A stretch of 64,000 bases of DNA from Schizochytrium sp. TIO01 (Eukaryota > Sar > Bigyra > Thraustochytrida > Thraustochytriidae), in NCBI GenBank assembly GCA_004764695.1, contig SMSO01000031.1, forward strand, positions 6,071,261-6,135,260, read 5' to 3'. The translations under genes were made by a program, and so were the position numbers. Position 1 is the first letter of the stretch. Each line of letters opens with the position of its first letter. Below, piece after piece: positions 38,501-47,959 of this stretch. The notes under the pieces are model-generated. The model was not told the origin of the DNA. It worked only from the letters and a program-made list of their open reading frames with translations, and searched no databases.

Positions 38501-41274
38501 GACGCCAAGAAATGAGTTCAGAGCAAGATGCATTTGATTTGATGAAACTAGAACAAAGGGACGCCTGGGCGAAGTATGAAGACCTTGAGAACCTTCCTAC
38601 AATTCTTATCTTGTGTGAAAAAGGTAGAATGGGAGATACATTCCCTCATTCGTTGCGCTTCCTTGACCTGCGTCTGCGGTCCTCTAAATCGTATTCGAAT
38701 TTTCTGCAGGAGTTCGGTCGTGTCTGTCGCTATCCAGCTTTGCGAAAAGATAAAGATGGTTTTCGTGATATTGAAGTTCGCGTTGACGATAGTGGGGACA
38801 TTGAGAACGAACATTTCATTAAGATGGAAATTCAGAACATTTGCATCTGGTTGCAAAGATTCTTCATAGACTGTGGAAGTGTAGCTGTATCTGATCCTGG
38901 AAATAATGTCTGCTTTCATGCGGATTCACAACGGCAGCTAGAAGATCGTTTTTCCCAGGAGCTTCGTCAGAGAGAGTCATCAGGGAACCTGCCTCTGCGA
39001 GGAACTTGGAAGGTTCGTATGTACGTTCATGTGTTGCCGACTGTACTAATGAGCCCTGAACGCTTCAAAACCCAGATTGCACAAGCTATTGAGAGCAAGT
39101 ATGAGCATTGTTGGGGTGAACACCGTATTGATCAATGCATTCCAGGTGATGTTGATAAGTACGTGCAGAGGAAAGGTGAACTTCAAGGCTTTATACGTGG
39201 ATATTCCGAAGGTAAGCTGATGGTGACCAATCCTTTGCATAGTATCGAGTCATATCAGAGAACGTTAGTCCCAAAACCGGAAGCGACAGCGAGAGATCCC
39301 CATTACGATGTCGGACGCACACCTGATGATGAGAAAGACTCAAAACGCTTGCTTCTCATGGCCCAGTCGCAACAAGGCAAAACAGGAGCATATCTACATT
39401 TTGTTCGTCTGCTCAAGGATTCAATCGAATTTGAAGAACCGGTGGTTCCAGAGGCCCTCCCTCTTGCCAGGTCGCAGCAATGCATTTTTCCTTACTGGAA
39501 GGACCTCACCACTTCAATTCAGAGACCTCTTCGCTACTTCTATAATCACCCTGCCAAAGGACAGTATCATTTCAACGCGATGCAACAGCGAACACTCATG
39601 CTTCTTGCTGGTGCTGAGCAAAACCCAACAAACTGGCTTCAGACGTATTTGCAATACTTACGCGGGGAATCTGGCGAAGCTATCCGGACAAAAATTGGAA
39701 TAGAAAAAGTTAAGGCACTCGGAGACGCTTGCCGTAATAAGGGCTGCCCAGTTAAGCTTGAGCCTCCTTTTGTGATAGATCAGCTTACTTTGCAAAAGTG
39801 TATCAATTATGACGGCAGATTTACAAAAGATCCAGCTGTTAAATCTGCATTCGAGAGCTGGACTTTGGAGAACGATAACACAGACTTTGTCGATTTTGCA
39901 AAGGAATCAATTGCGAATATGAACATGAAAGACAAGTGTCAAGATCCTATGAAAATCCTTCATAAAACTCAAATGCATGTACAAAAGTCTCTCTGGGGCT
40001 CCCGTACCATGACAAAGATGGACCGTGCAGGTGCACCAAGACACACGCAATCAAGTTCTGTTGATACGAACAGCCAGCCAGTTGAGAAAGTCTCGAAAGA
40101 ATCCTACACTGAATTCGCTGCTCGGCCAGTGACCAATGCTTTCAATCAAGCCTACAACAAAGGCTCTTCGCTCTATGAGAATGTCTCAGTGTCAGGTGAA
40201 GACTCTGCTCATGTTCTCCTGAACATTCCTGCTTTGTCAATCCCAATAGACGGTTTTCACGGAATATCTACTGACGACAGATTATCGTTCAGTCCAATTC
40301 GCTTAAGTCACAGTAGTTTACATCTCCGGGATGGTGCACGAACGCATCGGTGGGTTTTTGTTCCGTCTTACAACCGGGCAGCAACAGCGCTTTTAGACTA
40401 TCGAGGTGCCTTGCCTGAAGCAGATGGCTTGAAAACAGTAGTATGTCTGGTAGTCAGGTCTGGAGAACAATTTGACAATTACAGAGACATCTTTGGCTCT
40501 GCATATGTCATTATCGGGATGCCTACTGAGATGCCTTCTAAATACCAACCCGGAGACACGGTGTCAGCAACGGGGGGAGGGATTGGGTATGCGCGTTTGT
40601 TCATTCAGCTTTTGTCTTCCGCTCTAGGTCTGAAGTGGGTATGGCTTCTGGATGACAACGTCAATCTTTGTTTTCAACAACAAATTGTCGAAGATCGATC
40701 AAATAAAGACGAAAGGCAAGAAGGTATGCAGGCGTGTTCTTTTGATGCAGTCATGAACAAGATTGAGAAGATTGTTCTTGATGATCATAAAGCCGAGCCG
40801 AAACCGAAGGGTGAATACGAACAGATGAAAAACCCAGAATCGCTGTTACGGTTGGAACCACCACCTCGTGTGAGCGAAAGAAAACTAGCTAGAAATAGAG
40901 ATGATTTGACTGGCGGAGCCAACAAGTATGGTCTGATTGGCATTCGGCGAGACCCGTGTGGATCTCTTAATGACCCTTCGAAGCCTTTCCAGGTGACGTA
41001 CTCAGTTTACTCATTTGTTTTTCTAAACGTCGAGGAGACAGTGAGAAGAGAGATATTCTACCCTTGCAAGACATTCTGGGAAGATGTTGAGTTTAATCAT
41101 CTTTTAGATGAGGGAGGGCTCGTTTGTTTGAAGGTGAACTATCTATATCATTGCAAAACAAATCTCAATCGTCGATTTCGGTCCATCGACGCTTCGGAAT
41201 TCATCAGTAAGCCAAGACGAAAACGTTCTCATGCTCCCTTGAGCGAACCTCCTACTAAAAGGAAACAGTATTAG
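35524..41274 (+). CDS. Giant GREB1-like protein C: shorter mosaic paralogue
   Basis: 1916 residues. It lacks the first N-terminal domain (about 250 residues) of A and B and begins with a new acidic segment containing CDVIILESDDDEDD, a SUMO-interaction-like motif, and a duplicated 30-residue unit (LLEKEQAIQQA and on). Homology starts at VRLCNIPFTVEL. Motifs: DECH (380-383), SAT (411-413), GRMGDTFP (about 1035), QEFGRVCRYP (from Q1062), Walker A QQGKTG (G1285, K1286, T1287), VPSYNRA (from V1613), LLDDN (D1710 to N1712), WEDVEF (E1853, D1854). It ends soon after the transferase with a short basic tail (KPRRKRSHAP, TKRKQY) in place of the 200-300-residue C-terminal region of A and B. Catalytic-type residues are retained. 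Some tracts are A-like, one almost identical to A, and others B-like. Confidence 0.8.
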   Translation: MSKKVVVEGGSPAQSASPGNEPEQCDVIILESDDDEDDQSGLGSGPDEVSRASSRSESGEPPGVRDESPFDILLEKEQAIQQAVGSSEDDPKVEDEAVVLDTLREKEQAIQQAAGSSENDPKVEDEAVRLCNIPFTVELANGNANGSGNIEYKGVIKLHLATKYSRNAGFLELILKGPRTKGKAFTDSDMSSFNKDDPNPISKEELASISKAARNSLQHKLEFLPLRLKDNPFENMFIEIVKFKSQKKNVPWVKITLPMDSALMPERSIGPEREERRQGLAHPEQREVAEELFEIACQALTGSKSPSKLVTMFDRVHFVILVPNFNSLLQQTKERVEAAMLTDGHVMKYTMESKTAINQQLKQLQVLAENERNLILIVADECHHGPGRGGAHHQLLNEKLNGKNILRLLVSATPQNTLTSCTRIPENNIVTWYKATSLYRSMDYYVETATWAIPAKVRNLRFNLIAGARAPSSSGEIPVHGHDNRTFRFPMHDYGSYVRVLHSLVDETLAKSDKFAHLPPRTKNSGAMTFSVEVVGNGETKLKVRYPFRLLEFDDSNFDPDTGILTWLGFSKDDFDKKIRAPRHRNKKYLDVMASGMPILCDMDGEERKRKGLFVDVDCLPRRRQKVLSDNTFQTFLSICETDANFGKRLGRARKTSKSIAKNVPLYNGHILMTDYILSLTFLAIYRVDREHLFDTKAMETAEDIFLPKKDNLTCVRDESKLREFAQMLGFAEILGFDQPDETVTKFRAATGMADVQHVMDVLLNALRRTALGELFALIRPAADSNESEGQKEMERSMFQEVLSSDERHNLEKMINETDQSELEDAELDNWNFSEHVWRAVWKYIIWSKLKRHNEDLNSEQDNTSEEWYNETDRLVYDLLDIHPKYRTGRMAVIRVYESDENLSVQDGLRSALKRLKLTSDDINKGGVLSVVGDGYEFHWRSTQSSKLLFQLENSTLKLKQLERWTLTRDLRNPFEQAADPNAHKGVLERVRRRQEMSSEQDAFDLMKLEQRDAWAKYEDLENLPTILILCEKGRMGDTFPHSLRFLDLRLRSSKSYSNFLQEFGRVCRYPALRKDKDGFRDIEVRVDDSGDIENEHFIKMEIQNICIWLQRFFIDCGSVAVSDPGNNVCFHADSQRQLEDRFSQELRQRESSGNLPLRGTWKVRMYVHVLPTVLMSPERFKTQIAQAIESKYEHCWGEHRIDQCIPGDVDKYVQRKGELQGFIRGYSEGKLMVTNPLHSIESYQRTLVPKPEATARDPHYDVGRTPDDEKDSKRLLLMAQSQQGKTGAYLHFVRLLKDSIEFEEPVVPEALPLARSQQCIFPYWKDLTTSIQRPLRYFYNHPAKGQYHFNAMQQRTLMLLAGAEQNPTNWLQTYLQYLRGESGEAIRTKIGIEKVKALGDACRNKGCPVKLEPPFVIDQLTLQKCINYDGRFTKDPAVKSAFESWTLENDNTDFVDFAKESIANMNMKDKCQDPMKILHKTQMHVQKSLWGSRTMTKMDRAGAPRHTQSSSVDTNSQPVEKVSKESYTEFAARPVTNAFNQAYNKGSSLYENVSVSGEDSAHVLLNIPALSIPIDGFHGISTDDRLSFSPIRLSHSSLHLRDGARTHRWVFVPSYNRAATALLDYRGALPEADGLKTVVCLVVRSGEQFDNYRDIFGSAYVIIGMPTEMPSKYQPGDTVSATGGGIGYARLFIQLLSSALGLKWVWLLDDNVNLCFQQQIVEDRSNKDERQEGMQACSFDAVMNKIEKIVLDDHKAEPKPKGEYEQMKNPESLLRLEPPPRVSERKLARNRDDLTGGANKYGLIGIRRDPCGSLNDPSKPFQVTYSVYSFVFLNVEETVRREIFYPCKTFWEDVEFNHLLDEGGLVCLKVNYLYHCKTNLNRRFRSIDASEFISKPRRKRSHAPLSEPPTKRKQY
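35746..35925 (+). repeat. 90-bp coding duplication in gene C
   Basis: Two units starting at 35746 and 35836 encode EKEQAIQQA(V/A)GSSE(D/N)DPKVEDEAV. Near-identity shows a recent origin. It is absent from A and B. Confidence 0.88.
36896..38324 (+). repeat. Gene-conversion tract, copy in gene C
   Basis: Equal-length, near-identical partner of 20453-21881 in gene A. It starts at GCAACCTACGC and stops at GTTGTAGGAGA, after which C reads GYEFHWRS while A and B both read IGGHESKQ. Confidence 0.85.
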
Positions 41275-42966
41275 ATTTTTTCCCCTTTCTCGGCATGTTC
41301 TCACTATATTGCCGCCCTCAGGTTCTCTACGAACAGGAACGAAGTATCTGATGCCTAGGAGTAGTGAACCGTTGCATTGGAGCGCTTCAAGAAGCAGACA
41401 TGTTGTAGGCCTTGAATCCAACCATGTTACCGTTTGTAGCCCGGTATAACACAACTATCAAACTATCAAACTATCAAAATAAAGAACTAAGAATTACGAT
41501 TTGAACGTAAAAATGCATTCAGAATTTAATATGCGATTATCTCGATTTATGAAGGGTCAAGTACTGTGGGGAGCTGTCAGTTATGTTGACAAATTTAGTT
41601 GGGCCGGGGTTTACTATGATCAAAACGATATCGGCAATAGGTTTCCGCTGATGTCTTCTACTACTCTTCAATCAGCTTGGATTCTATTTTCGTTTTCTCG
41701 CGACCTAGGATATTCAAGAAGACCCAAGTCTGAGGTATCTTCACCAGAAGTGTCATTCAAAGCTCAGGGTTAAAGTACAAAGTGATCCTGACTCGAAGGA
41801 TGATAATAGCAATATGCTGCATATAAGTGAACGAGATCAACAGGGAAGCCTCTGTAAGCAAACAAATACGCAATGTTTAGACGCTATTGGGAAACATTGA
41901 AGCCTCGTTTCCTTCTCAATAAGAATTATTATGGCTGTTTTGAAAACATGATGTATAATTAAAAAAGACGCTTTCTGATTTTTAAGGACCCGAAGGATTG
42001 AAGCCCATACACCAAAACAGGAACACCATCAACGTCTTTCGTGACAACGCAGCCAATCGCAAGTTGGTCACAATAAACCCATTTTTTATATTTTTCAGAG
42101 AACACATCATATAGAACGATATTTATACATCCAGCATGAGTTCTTTAGAAGCACCATATCACAGCTGCATTTATGTACAAAGTCAATCTGAAGGATCGCG
42201 AGACATAGCCTCTAGGTAGTGAGAGTAATTTAGAGAAACAGTTTGCATTTCTTCAAAGGTCAGAATTCATCATCTTCAAGTCAACGCGAGTTTGCCCAGT
42301 CGCGGTGTGCACGCGCCGTTCTTCTGCCTCCGACATCCACAATCACTTACTTTCTCTCAACTGTTGAGCGATGGTGCCGTACTTTCCTTCCTTCACAGCA
42401 CGTGTAGGTACGATCTCCCGAGTCACAGATCGGCAAGAACTTGCTCACCCAGGGTCCTCCGTGAAGACCCCAAGCGGGCTCGACAGCAGAACACGGCCGC
42501 CCCCGCAACACAGTGCGATGGTTGCGTTGAACCGCCGTGGCACGACGCGTGGCCTCGCAAAGGCTGCAAGTAAACGGGGTTTCAAGAGTGGGCTTCGCCG
42601 TCATCATCACCATCATCGCGACCCTTTTCTGCGTGCAACCCTTTAAGAGTAATTGCATTCAGGTGTGATCGCTTACCGGACACAATGCAAACCTGTTTTA
42701 AAGAACGTTAAATTACCCTGGGCTTGGTATTGCGATGCCACAATATCTGTTCCCATTCGTCACAAAAAAGGATCATGAATTCTGAAGAACTGTAAGTAAG
42801 TACCGCTGCATCAAAGCAACCATATCCTGTTGGCTGTGTGTGCGACCTCGTCTTTGCTACCCTCGTGGAGCTCTCCTCTGTAATGTTCCCAGCTTTGGGC
42901 GGCTTCCTCTGCAGACATTTGGTTGTTGCCTCGTCCTGTCTGCAGTTTCGACCATCATGACGATCG

Positions 42967-42969
42967 TAA

Positions 42970-43053
<84 letters not shown>

Positions 43054-43056
43054 AAA
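42967..43056. repeat. (GAAA)n microsatellite
   Basis: About 22 tandem AAAG units. Confidence 0.96.
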
Positions 43057-43363
43057 AGACTGAAGAGAAGTCCTACCCAGATGCTACTAAGAGTCAATAA
43101 GGTCTTCCTAGGCAGCGATTCAATTACTGATTAGAAACATGAATTAAATAATCCAAAGATTCTCTCATAAGAAGTTTGTTCATGGTTTTCAAGGCAGCGA
43201 GGCTTTAAGTCATCAAGTCTGAACCTTACGCAGTTGAAGGATGGCGGAGAAGGTCGTGTGTTTCACTTGCGGTCAGGTACACACGAGCGTGGGCGGACTT
43301 CGTTTTCTGCATCACATTTATCTCAAAACTTTGCGTACGCATTGATTGTATCTTTCAAGTTCT

Positions 43364-43430
43364 CTTTATTTATTTATTTATTTGATTTGTTTATTTGTTT
43401 GTTTGTTTATTTATCTATAAATAAATAATT
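43364..43430. repeat. TTTA/TTTG-rich degenerate tetranucleotide repeat
   Basis: Runs of TTTA, then TTTG, then TTTA units, imperfect. Confidence 0.8.
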
Positions 43431-43887
43431 AAAAGGCATTTTTTAATATTGGTTCTATACAAAGAGTAGGAAGAAAAAAAACAAAAACTTTGAAAAAGTG
43501 ACTAGTACCTACCTAACGGTGCATAAGACACAATGATGATGATAAGGAGAAGGATATAATAAGTTTGTGATTCTTTTCTCTTTCTTTTTTCTTTGTGAAT
43601 TCGAGTTTTGGCCGGCGCAGATCTTTAACTCTTCACGTCTTCAATCGAAGCGCTGCAGAGGGCGCGTTGCGAAGGCAGACCTGCAAGCACTGTGGTTCGT
43701 GGGATCTCCTGCGAGACCAACTCAAGCCTCGGCAACCCTAGTCGCCTAGGTCTGGGACCTTGCCGACTCATTGCGGTGAATTCTTCGATCCTCGAACTGG
43801 AAACTACGCACCTAATTAGTATATAGAGAGAGGGATCGAATAGACGTTTGGGATTCCTGCTCCAGTTGGATCTACGAGCGTGCCAAG

Positions 43888-45381
43888 ATGATGCTAAGGA
43901 CCCTGATTCGGGCATCTCAGGAGAGGTCTGCTGCAAACGGGCAGATACGAGCTTTGAGCGCGGCGATTGTGAATGATGCAAAGTTAGCGGATGTCGAGCG
44001 CAAGATTAAAGAGAGCAACATCGATACCATTGTGGTCGGTTTCACAGACCCGTACGGCCGGCTCATGGGCAAGCGATACAACAGCTCTGATTTTGTTGCA
44101 AACGTCATGCGAAGTGGAGCTCACTCGTGCAAGTATCTTTTTTGTGTTGATGTACCCATGAACCCTCTACCAGGGTTCAAGTATGCCAACTGGGAGGCTG
44201 GATTCGGCGACTGTCACTTGGTTCCGGATCTTGACTCCCTTACCCCATGCGCATGGAACCCAGGAACAGCAATCGTGCAGTGCGACGTTTACGACGTAGA
44301 CTCTCATGAGTTGGTTCCTATCGCCCCACGCTCGATTCTTCGAAACCAGCTCCGACGCTTAGAAAATCTGAACTACAATGAAGACAAGCAGGAGTCACAG
44401 CAAATCAGTGTGATCAATGCAGCCTCGGAGCTTGAACACTATCTCTTCGATGACACTTATCGCGAGGCGCACGATAAGGGCTATAGTAACTTAAAGCCTG
44501 CTGGCTACTACAGTGAGGACTACCACATTCTTCAAGGATTTCGAACAGAACCCTTTCATCGCGAAGTGCGCTTACAACTTGAAAAGTCAGGAGTTCCCGT
44601 CGAGAACTCAAAAGGCGAGACTGGAATCGGCCAGCACGAAGTGAATGTGCGCTATGATGAGATGCTTCGCATGGCAGATCGGCACATGATTTTCAAACAA
44701 GCTATGAAGGAAATTGCCGAGCAGCAAGGCCGCAGTGTAACATTTATGGCCAAGCCATTTGCTGATGATGCTGGGAGTTCCTGTCATATTCACTGTTCAA
44801 TCTTCAACAACGTTGGAAAGAACCTGTTCAAGGGAACTGAAACCCTGGATTCTATCAAGGGATGTAGCCCCCTTTTTAAGAGTTTCCTTGCTGGATGGAT
44901 TCAGCATACGCCTGAGCTCTTTGCCTTTTATGCCCCAACCATCAACAGTTACAAGCGCTTCCGTGCGGGTTCGTGGGCTCCTACTGCAACTGCTTGGGGA
45001 AAGGACAACCGGACAGCTGGGTTTCGTGTGGTAGGAAGCGGTCAGGCCCTTCGTATTGAGTGTCGTTTACCTGGTGCTGACGTAAATCCGTATTTGGCAT
45101 TTGCAGCAGCTATCGCATCTGGTCTTGATGGCGTTGAGCGCGGTCTTCAACCACCTCCTATTCTTGAGGGCGATGGTTATAAAGCAGCCGCTGCACAAAC
45201 TCAACCGGTGCCCATCAGTCTTGGAGATGCCTCTCAGGCGCTTAGAGCAAGCGACTTTGTTCGAGAGGTTTTTGGAGAGGAGGTGCAAGAACACTATGCT
45301 CACTTCTACCACCTTGAACAACAAGCGTTTGACTTAGCTGTCACCGATTGGGAGCGTAAGCGCTATTTCGAGCAAATTTAG
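43888..45381 (+). CDS. Glutamine synthetase, type I (GlnA)-like
   Basis: This 497-residue protein covers the whole family length. It shows the N-terminal beta-grasp region (GFTDPYGRLMGKR, 51-63), the active-site acidic pair region ASELEHYLF (from about 179), GQHEVNVRYDE (249-259, metal ligands H250 and E251), the ATP-binding signature KPFADDAGSSCHIH (289-302), NSYKRF (353-358), NRTAGFR (374-380) and RIECRLPGADVNPYLA (389-404). The enzyme joins ammonia, or another amine, to glutamate using ATP. Type I-like enzymes in eukaryotes include gamma-glutamylpolyamine synthetase and FluG-like forms, so a polyamine substrate cannot be excluded. The first 28 residues are basic with hydroxyl residues and few acids and could be a mitochondrial presequence. 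Two adjacent ATG codons open the frame; the first is used here. Confidence 0.92.
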   Translation: MMLRTLIRASQERSAANGQIRALSAAIVNDAKLADVERKIKESNIDTIVVGFTDPYGRLMGKRYNSSDFVANVMRSGAHSCKYLFCVDVPMNPLPGFKYANWEAGFGDCHLVPDLDSLTPCAWNPGTAIVQCDVYDVDSHELVPIAPRSILRNQLRRLENLNYNEDKQESQQISVINAASELEHYLFDDTYREAHDKGYSNLKPAGYYSEDYHILQGFRTEPFHREVRLQLEKSGVPVENSKGETGIGQHEVNVRYDEMLRMADRHMIFKQAMKEIAEQQGRSVTFMAKPFADDAGSSCHIHCSIFNNVGKNLFKGTETLDSIKGCSPLFKSFLAGWIQHTPELFAFYAPTINSYKRFRAGSWAPTATAWGKDNRTAGFRVVGSGQALRIECRLPGADVNPYLAFAAAIASGLDGVERGLQPPPILEGDGYKAAAAQTQPVPISLGDASQALRASDFVREVFGEEVQEHYAHFYHLEQQAFDLAVTDWERKRYFEQI

Positions 45382-45973
45382 GCTGTTAGATTGCCATTAC
45401 AAAATGCTAGCAAGCTTGTCTTCGAAAGTGAAGGAATAGGTAGTACTTTATTGCAAGATTTCTCTCTACCGATGAATACAAGTGTGTAGTTATCTAAACG
45501 TCTGTAAAGGAGACATAACTGCTAATGTATCTAAACTTGTTCTTTTTATCTTCTGTTTTTAATTGCTTGCCGGATTGTTGCTTAGGGCTGTAAATCGTAT
45601 GTCTTGCTGCACAATGTAGGATGAATCTTTACTCATGTTGCAAATCTGGCTCGTTGAAAACGCAAGGACCAGGTCTATTTTAGGTCATCATAAAACCCTG
45701 CGAGTTTCCGAGGAGATCTTTTGAGCACTTGTGATCTGCAAAGGCTTTGAGAATTTACCAGAGTTTCTATATTGCTTGGGAGGTGAACCGTCCGTGGATT
45801 CTACAGAAGATGAATGATAACTTTCTAAGCACACAGTTTATTGAACACATGGGTACAAGAAAAGGCCATATACCTAATGCCTTTTCTGTCTCAATGTATC
45901 AACAATTGCCGCCATCAAATGATATCTGCATATAGAATATATGTATGTGCAGTTCTCATGTGATGAAGTGGTC
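45382..45973. other. Convergent intergenic 3' region
   Basis: About 0.6 kb between the stops of glutamine synthetase (plus) and RhoGEF (minus). No supported gene. Confidence 0.5.
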
Positions 45974-47959
45974 TTATGCAGTGCGTGTTGCGTTATCTTT
46001 TGATCCCTTTTGAGGTGTGGAAGCATCTGTAATCTCTGATGCGTTCGAGTTCGGTGAAGGTTGTGTATTCGAACGCCCATGCCCAGGCAGTGGAACATTC
46101 CCAGTTGACTCCTGGTACGCTGCTGGAAGTGAGGCTTTGTGAACTTGGTTCAGGCATGATGCTCGCTGCTCTTTGAGCTGCTCTAGATCTGCCTGAAGCT
46201 CGACAATGCGTTGGAAGACACGGGTTCGCTCTTTGCCAGATTTGAACCAAAGAGTGTATTTTTCCACAACTGGAACACCACCAGTCCCTGAAGTGTGCGT
46301 CTGAGATGTCACTGCGGCAGACGAAGAGCGCTTATGGATATTACTGGTAGTAGAGTTGTTGACACTGCTACTATGAGAAGGAGACCTTGGTGGCATTGTG
46401 AGGGGTGCGACTCTCTCGGTCGTACCTACCGAAGTACCACCATCTTGACCTGTTGGATCCAAAGAGCGGGCTGAAGATGAGGAGAATGAATCACTCGAAC
46501 GTATCGAAGAAATTGAAGTTCGGTCATGGCCAGATGGAGCCCCAGCGTTATTTGCAGTGGATGCAGGGGCACTAGCCCGTCCCGGGGAATTGTTTATAGT
46601 ACTCGAATTACTGCTGCTAGCCTTGTTGTTCTTCAACTTCTTCTCGGGTTTCTCTTTCTCATTTGAAATGATTCGAATCCTGACTATGTCGAGCGGAAGC
46701 CGCTTTTGGGCAGCGCTAAAGCTCTCGTGCTCTGTAGATTCGCTAGTATGAGCTCCATCAAGACCTTCCGGCCCTCCATTTCCATTAGAATGAGATGGTG
46801 GAATTGTAATCAAGATGTTCTCTAGCTCCAACCAGAATCGAAATTCAAGTTTTTCGTTTCCAATTGATTTCGCGATAAGCAGTGCATCTGTAAAGAGGAA
46901 GAATTCACGGGGCTTCTTCTTATGGGGTGCGTGTCGCATTTCTTTCGTTGGCTTTGCACCTGGGGCCTGGAAAGAATAATGAAGCTTACACTGGAAGTCT
47001 AACTCAAATCGACGACCAGGAGCAACAACTTCTAGGGACGGGTCATACTTGTCAAGACCTTCTAGCTGATTTGCAATTTCAAAGCTTCTCATAGCATTTG
47101 CTGCTTCTCGTCCAGTCTGGTTGACCTGATCGGCAATACGCGCAACAGCTTGTGCAGCCGCTTTGAGCTTCACATGCATAGGGTGACTTTCATCAGTACA
47201 TTCTAAAAGGCCTCGGAAAAACAATGGGTACTTGCAAATACGTTGCACTGGTTTGATAAGAAAATCGCCCAAGTCGAGCCCCTTGAGATCCTCCGAGCGG
47301 CATGCAACCTCAAGAAATTTGCGAAACATGGGATTCTGGATGCGGCACTCCTCCATGACATCAATACTTTTTTCATAGTTGTTGGCATAGACTGAATAGA
47401 AAGCTTTAAAGACAGGAAGCATATTTGTGAATGCCTCTGCAAATGCGGTTGCAAGATCATTATCGTCTTTTTTCTCAGCCCTTTGATCTCCTTCAGCATC
47501 AGCAATACCCAAATTGTTTTCAATGATTCGCAAAAGTTCAAGGTTTACCTCAAAGAGCTGTGCAATATTGCCGAAAATGTCAGCCATTTCTTTTTTGTTA
47601 ATGAAAACTGGGGCGGGGTAGTTCTCAAGGGCGACTTGCAACGGAAGCATGAAGCGTGAGACTACAAGGTGCAGAGAGTCCACATACTCGCGCTCCGTCT
47701 TGAGCATCTCCATGAAAAGTGGGCGCTGTTTCGAATAGCTGCGCCTCATTCGATTGAAAGATGACATTTTCATGCTAGCTTTACTTTGACTCATTTCTCG
47801 TCGAGCCTTAAGTTCAAGGAGCTTTTTCTGGCGAAGCTGGCGCCCGAGTTCGCAAGCACCAAAGGCAGCATGATTCATGCCTACCCTCTGCTGCGCTGGA
47901 TTCCCCGGTACTGCAGCCGCAGTAGCACCAGTGCCAGTCACAGGCATTGCTGTAGCCAT
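45974..47959 (-). CDS. Rho guanine nucleotide exchange factor (DH-PH)
   Basis: A 661-residue protein. Residues about 83-285 form a Dbl-homology domain: it begins with MLKTEREYVDSLHL (conserved region 1) and contains DFLIKPVQRICKYPLFFRGLL (232-252), the hallmark conserved region 3 helix. A PH domain follows from about 315: REFFLFTDALLIAK and FRFWLELENILI are its middle strands. The domain is split by a Ser/Asn/Thr-rich insertion of about 170 residues (about 395-565) and closes with KYTLWFKSGKERTRVFQRIVELQADL, the last strand and C-terminal helix. DH-PH proteins load GTP on Rho/Rac/Cdc42 GTPases at membranes to control actin and polarity. The N-terminal 80 residues are basic. The ATG at 47959 is the first in frame. 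The specific GTPase partner is not predictable. Confidence 0.92.
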   Translation of the reverse strand: MATAMPVTGTGATAAAVPGNPAQQRVGMNHAAFGACELGRQLRQKKLLELKARREMSQSKASMKMSSFNRMRRSYSKQRPLFMEMLKTEREYVDSLHLVVSRFMLPLQVALENYPAPVFINKKEMADIFGNIAQLFEVNLELLRIIENNLGIADAEGDQRAEKKDDNDLATAFAEAFTNMLPVFKAFYSVYANNYEKSIDVMEECRIQNPMFRKFLEVACRSEDLKGLDLGDFLIKPVQRICKYPLFFRGLLECTDESHPMHVKLKAAAQAVARIADQVNQTGREAANAMRSFEIANQLEGLDKYDPSLEVVAPGRRFELDFQCKLHYSFQAPGAKPTKEMRHAPHKKKPREFFLFTDALLIAKSIGNEKLEFRFWLELENILITIPPSHSNGNGGPEGLDGAHTSESTEHESFSAAQKRLPLDIVRIRIISNEKEKPEKKLKNNKASSSNSSTINNSPGRASAPASTANNAGAPSGHDRTSISSIRSSDSFSSSSARSLDPTGQDGGTSVGTTERVAPLTMPPRSPSHSSSVNNSTTSNIHKRSSSAAVTSQTHTSGTGGVPVVEKYTLWFKSGKERTRVFQRIVELQADLEQLKEQRASCLNQVHKASLPAAYQESTGNVPLPGHGRSNTQPSPNSNASEITDASTPQKGSKDNATRTA

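Larger units (their letters stand above)
41275..43887. other. Intergenic region
   Basis: About 2.6 kb between gene C and glutamine synthetase. It holds the GAAA array, a TTTA/TTTG-rich stretch and overlapping compositional frames near 42.3-42.7 kb (with a His run coded by CATCATCACC). No supported gene. Confidence 0.5.

Noticed and set aside
42292-42658. Three overlapping frames including a His-rich one
   Set aside because: Mutually overlapping in sense and antisense, no family match; the His run comes from a short CAT repeat.
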